Positions 60,942-64,000 of a DNA stretch of 64,000 nucleotides are shown here, piece by piece (the first letter of the stretch is position 1; the number at the start of each line of letters is the position of its first letter). A program made the translations under genes and the position numbers. The DNA lies in NCBI GenBank assembly GCA_030535395.1, contig JAUNLK010000007.1, forward strand, positions 1-64,000, read 5' to 3'. The notes under the pieces were generated by a model. The model searched no databases, was not told the DNA's origin, and saw only the letters and a program-made list of their open reading frames with translations. This DNA is from Tissierellia bacterium (GTDB taxonomy: Bacteria; Bacillota; Clostridia; Tissierellales; Peptoniphilaceae).

Positions 60942-61631
60942 CTAAAATAATTGAAGGGATTGAATGGGTGAACAGTCCATGTGGAACTGTATATAGGCGG
61001 TCAAGAGGGCGATGAACCTCTCTATGAGGGCCGGGGGGGCTTGGAGCCTTTCCAGTTCCTCATAGGGCCCCTTCAGTAAGGTTATAAGTGTATCATACTC
61101 TACCTGGGTGAGAAAACAGTTCTCCCCGGGGCCCCTCCCCTGAAGGGGAAAGAGGAAGCCCCCATCAGCCCCCTCAGCAAATTTGGGACGATATCCCATA
61201 AACGATATATATTTTATCAAAAACGCGGCAAGAAAGACCTTGGGATCCTCCTCTTTTTCCAGAAAGACCAGGGTCTTTTTTATGAGCTCATAGATTCGGG
61301 GGTGGTACCAGCCCTCCTGGAGGGTCTTGAGGAGGACCTCCTGGAGGAGGGAGGCGGCGATGAGCCTGGGATAGTCCCGGCGGATGCCGTGGTGGGCCCG
61401 GAGGAGTTTTCCCCGGCTCAGATAGCGAAAGCTCCGCCCCTCTGTGAGGATCAGCTCCACCAAGGAGAGGGGCTGGGTCAGGGCGATGAGGGGGGAGCCT
61501 GGCTTTTTGGCCCCCTTGGCGAGAATGGAGGCAAGCCCCAGTTCCCGGACATAGGCGGTGAGAACCACACTGCTCTCCCCCATGGGCCGCTCCGCCAGGA
61601 CCATGGCCTCCCTCGGGGGACTATTCCTCAT
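60942..61631 (-). CDS. recO: DNA repair protein RecO
   Basis: Recombination mediator that loads RecA in the RecFOR pathway. It has 229 residues. The N-terminal OB fold ([21 protein letters not shown]) and the basic GAKKPGSPL patch near residue 40 are typical, and a helical C-terminal domain follows. The four zinc cysteines found in many RecO (CxxC ... CxxC near residue 150) are missing here; that stretch reads [16 protein letters not shown] with a single Cys later. It overlaps the era stop by 11 bases. Confidence 0.92.
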   Translation of the reverse strand: MRNSPPREAMVLAERPMGESSVVLTAYVRELGLASILAKGAKKPGSPLIALTQPLSLVELILTEGRSFRYLSRGKLLRAHHGIRRDYPRLIAASLLQEVLLKTLQEGWYHPRIYELIKKTLVFLEKEEDPKVFLAAFLIKYISFMGYRPKFAEGADGGFLFPLQGRGPGENCFLTQVEYDTLITLLKGPYEELERLQAPPALIERFIALLTAYIQFHMDCSPIQSLQLF

Positions 61632-62511
61632 CCCTGTAGCCGAAGCGGGCCACCTGCTCTGCCTTCTCCCTCCAGTTTTTGGACACCTTCACCCAGAGCT
61701 GGAGATTCACCCGCTCCCCTAAAATGGCGGAGATGCTCCTCCTTGCGGAGGTGCCAATGCGCTTGAGCATGCTGCCATTTTTGCCAATGATGATGCCCTT
61801 GTGGGAGTCCCGCTCCACATAGATGATGGCGCCAATGTCCATGAGGGAGCCGTCGGGGCGCATCTTCATCTCCTCAATGGCCACGGCCACCCCGTGGGGC
61901 ACTTCCTCCTCCAGGTACTTCAGGCACTTCTCCCGAATTTTTTCCGCCACAATGAAGCGCTCCGACTGGTCGGTGACCATGTCGTCCGGGAAGTAGAGGG
62001 GCCCCTCGGGCATGTACTGGAAGATGACATCCACCAAGTGATCCAGCCCCTCCCCCTTGAGGGCGGAGACGGGAATGAGCTCCTTGAAGTCGTAGCGCTC
62101 CCGGTAGCGGTCCATGAGGGGGAGGAGCTCCTCTCTGGCCAGGGTGTCCATTTTGTTGATGATGAGGAGCACCGGAGTCTCCTTCACCCCCTGAAGGGCC
62201 TCGAAGATCATCTCCTCCTTGGGGCCAATTCCCGAGGGGTCCACCACGTGGAGAATGAGGTCCACATCATTGAGGGCCGAGAGGCTCTCCTCCAGGAGGA
62301 ATTTCCCCAATTTGTTCCGGGGCTTTTGCACCCCGGGGGTGTCCAGGAAGATCAGCTGCCCCCGGTCCTCGGTGTGGATGAAGCGAATTTTGTTTCGAGT
62401 GGTCTGGGCCTTATTGGAAATGATGGACAGCTGCTCCCCTAAAATTCCATTGAGGAGGGTGCTCTTCCCCACATTGGGCCTGCCGATGACTGCAATAAAA
62501 CCTGATTTCAT
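61621..62511 (-). CDS. era: GTPase Era
   Basis: Essential GTPase that assists 16S rRNA maturation and 30S assembly, 296 residues. The P-loop is GRPNVGKST (10-18); DTPG lies near residue 59 and NKMD near 122. A C-terminal KH domain carries GKNGSMLKRIG and ends in family-typical VSKNWREK. It overlaps cdd by four bases (ATGA) and recO, forming a cdd-era-recO unit. Confidence 0.97.
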   Translation of the reverse strand: MKSGFIAVIGRPNVGKSTLLNGILGEQLSIISNKAQTTRNKIRFIHTEDRGQLIFLDTPGVQKPRNKLGKFLLEESLSALNDVDLILHVVDPSGIGPKEEMIFEALQGVKETPVLLIINKMDTLAREELLPLMDRYRERYDFKELIPVSALKGEGLDHLVDVIFQYMPEGPLYFPDDMVTDQSERFIVAEKIREKCLKYLEEEVPHGVAVAIEEMKMRPDGSLMDIGAIIYVERDSHKGIIIGKNGSMLKRIGTSARRSISAILGERVNLQLWVKVSKNWREKAEQVARFGYRDEE

Positions 62512-62924
62512 TTTTCCACCTCTGGGTGATCACAGTGGCCCAAGTCCTCGGGGCCAAAGCTGTGGGGCAAGAGGTCCTCCATGTGATAGACCCTGTACTC
62601 CTCGGGGCCCCTGCCCACGACGATTTCCCCATCCCCGATAAATTCCCGGATCACCTGGCGGCAGACCCCACAGGGATAGCCGAAATTGTCCCCTGCCACA
62701 ATGGCAATCCTCTCAATTTTTCTGTGGCCTTCGCTGACGGCCTTGAATATGGCCACCCGCTCGGCACAGGCCGTGGGGCTGTAGGCCGCATTTTCAATAT
62801 TGCAGCCGGTGTAAATGGAGCCGTCCTCCGTTTCCACCGCCGCCCCCACCGGATATCCGGAATAGGGGATGTAGGCCATTTTTTGGGCTGCTACTGCCGC
62901 TCTCATAAGCTCGCTGTGATCCAT
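62508..62924 (-). CDS. cdd: Cytidine deaminase
   Basis: Zinc enzyme of pyrimidine salvage that converts cytidine to uridine, 138 residues. Zinc ligands Cys53, Cys85 and Cys88 and the catalytic Glu55 are visible (TACAER; PCGVC), and the substrate motif CNIENAAY is at 41-48. It fits the nucleoside importer at 31504-36315. It lies between dgkA/PAP2 and era, a conserved Bacillota neighbourhood. Confidence 0.97.
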   Translation of the reverse strand: MDHSELMRAAVAAQKMAYIPYSGYPVGAAVETEDGSIYTGCNIENAAYSPTACAERVAIFKAVSEGHRKIERIAIVAGDNFGYPCGVCRQVIREFIGDGEIVVGRGPEEYRVYHMEDLLPHSFGPEDLGHCDHPEVEK

Positions 62925-62948
62925 CTGTTCTCCTATCTAAAATTGGTT

Positions 62949-63656
62949 CTAGCCCATCCACACAAAGAGTAAAAGGGCAATGGAGAGGCCCAAAATGGCC
63001 CCCCACACCGTTTCCATGGGTTTGTGAATCTCCCCTTCAATTCGGGACTCCGCCACCAAAAAGGCCAGGGCAAAGGCCATGGCCGCAATAAAGCCATTGT
63101 TGCTTAAAAAAGTAATGGAGGCGGCCAGGGCAAAGGCCAGAGCCGAGTGGCCGCTGACGGCCCCTCCCTGAAAATAGGTCCCCCCGGACTTGTGGACATA
63201 GGCGGTCTTCAGTCCCACAGTGAGAATGAGCACCAGGAGTATGGCCACAAAGGTCAGGTGGGGGCCGGAGTTTTTCAGCTTAATGAGGAGCATATCGCTC
63301 CGGGAGATGATGCGGTCAAAGAAGAGGAGATAGGCGGTGACGGCGGCATTGATGGCCGTGAGGAGCACCGCCCCGGCGCTGATGTCCTTCACCAGCTTGG
63401 CCAGGGGGTGGTACTCCTGGGTCACCAAGTCCACCGTCCGCTCTATGGCGGTGTTGATGAGCTCCATGGAGATCACCAGAGTCACGGCGAAAAACATCAT
63501 GATAAATTCAATCCTCGAGAGATTGAACATGAGGCTCAGGGCAATGACCCCGAGACTCGCCAAGTAGTGGAATTTCATATTCCGCTCGGTGGTAATGGAG
63601 CTGATGATCCCCTGAGTGGCGTAGTTAAAGCTCTTGATGAAATTGCCCCGCTTCAT
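62949..63656 (-). CDS. dgkA: Diacylglycerol/undecaprenol kinase fused to PAP2-type phosphatase
   Basis: A 235-residue membrane protein. Residues 1-115 match the small DgkA kinase family: FIKSFNYATQGI, TERNMKFHYLASL and MELINTAIERTVDLV (active-site Glu/Asn). Residues 130-235 have a PAP2-like pattern with SGHSALAFALAAS and a basic tail motif (GEIHKPMETVWGA), which suggests phosphatase relatives. Such fusions could phosphorylate and dephosphorylate lipid carriers. It overlaps ybeY by four bases. Confidence 0.88.
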   Translation of the reverse strand: MKRGNFIKSFNYATQGIISSITTERNMKFHYLASLGVIALSLMFNLSRIEFIMMFFAVTLVISMELINTAIERTVDLVTQEYHPLAKLVKDISAGAVLLTAINAAVTAYLLFFDRIISRSDMLLIKLKNSGPHLTFVAILLVLILTVGLKTAYVHKSGGTYFQGGAVSGHSALAFALAASITFLSNNGFIAAMAFALAFLVAESRIEGEIHKPMETVWGAILGLSIALLLFVWMG

Positions 63657-64000
63657 GATCGCTGCCCCGCTTCAAAGGCCTCCAGGAGCTCTTCCTCAAG
63701 GGCCCGCATCTCCCGTTTCTCTTCCTCCTCCTGGTGGTCGTAGCCGTATAGGTGGAGGAGGCTGTGGAGGGAGAGATAGAGGAGCTCCCTTCGGTAGCCG
63801 TGGCCGTACTCCTCGGCCTGCTCCTTGAGCCGCTGGGTGTTGATGACCACATCCCCCAGGGAGAGGAGCTCTTCGTGCTCCTCCATGAGGGGAAAGGAGA
63901 GGACGTCGGTGATGGCATCCACCCCCCGGTACTCCCGGTTGAGCCGCTGAATCTCCTCCCCGTCCACAAAAGTCAGGGAGAGCTCCACCAGCTCCGGGAG
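63653..64000 (-). CDS. ybeY: Endoribonuclease YbeY, 5' end cut by window edge
   Basis: Metal-dependent RNase for 16S rRNA 3' processing and quality control. Only the last 115 or so residues are inside; the reading frame stays open to the right edge, and related proteins begin about 40 residues farther upstream. The catalytic zinc motif HSLLHLYGYDH is present. The TDVLSFPL block also matches. It is followed by dgkA/PAP2, cdd and era, the standard order. Confidence 0.95.
   Translation of the reverse strand, partial: LPELVELSLTFVDGEEIQRLNREYRGVDAITDVLSFPLMEEHEELLSLGDVVINTQRLKEQAEEYGHGYRRELLYLSLHSLLHLYGYDHQEEEEKREMRALEEELLEAFEAGQRS

Overview
The window looks like chromosomal core DNA of a Gram-positive bacterium of the phylum Bacillota, most likely an anaerobe of the Clostridia/Tissierellia type with unusually G+C-rich coding sequence. 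The reasons are the heterodimeric glycyl-tRNA synthetase beside recO, era and cdd, the dnaG-rpoD-trmK-nif3 block, pyruvate phosphate dikinase regulation, a T-box in front of valS, an Asp23/AmaP envelope module, CPBP and BMP-family proteins, and strong AGGAGG ribosome binding sites with frequent TTG/GTG starts. The species assignment is inference. I see no prophage, insertion sequence, CRISPR array or defence island. Almost every gene is on the minus strand; only folC, a ctlX-like hydrolase gene, an alanine/glycine symporter gene, rpsD, murC and one YprB-like gene are on the plus strand.

Layout: 1-240 carries three tandem consensus promoters that fire leftward out of the window, probably into an rRNA operon. 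258-11478 is a minus-strand operon pheS-pheT-zapA-U32-mutS2-argS-membrane protein. 11663-11905 holds tRNA-Cys (+) and tRNA-Gly (-). folC (+) follows. 13336-17088 is hpt-CPBP protease-sirtuin-methyltransferase-hslO (-). 17253-18311 encodes a zinc-ribbon/SH3 membrane protein. 18574-21503 (+) holds the ctlX-like hydrolase gene and the AGCS symporter gene, the latter behind a structured leader that resembles a transcription attenuator. 21755-23284 is the amaP-DUF2273-asp23 envelope operon. 23434-28717 holds valS (with T-box), trpS and an MTA/SAH deaminase. rpsD and murC (+) follow.

31504-36315 is a BMP-type nucleoside ABC importer. 36450-39177 encodes two unrecognised membrane proteins. 39369-44825 is an XRE/cupin regulator followed by potABCD and an FAD oxidoreductase, with a palindrome lying over the promoter -35 box. 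44830-45510 is a gene-free stretch with a 46-bp tandem repeat and several minus-strand terminators. 45511-49223 is nifS-thiI-lemA-TPM. 49279-50061 is a divergent YprB-like gene, followed by two different GC-rich tandem repeats. 50632-51128 holds tRNA-Trp and RNase P RNA. 51154 to the right edge is the macromolecular-synthesis block ybeY-dgkA/PAP2-cdd-era-recO-glyQ-glyS-ccpN-like-ppsR-dgt-dnaG-rpoD-trmK-nif3.

No plainly novel multi-gene system is present. The best leads are non-coding: the symporter leader, the palindrome controlling the polyamine operon, a sigma-B-like box before amaP, the tandem promoters, and the three tandem-repeat arrays.
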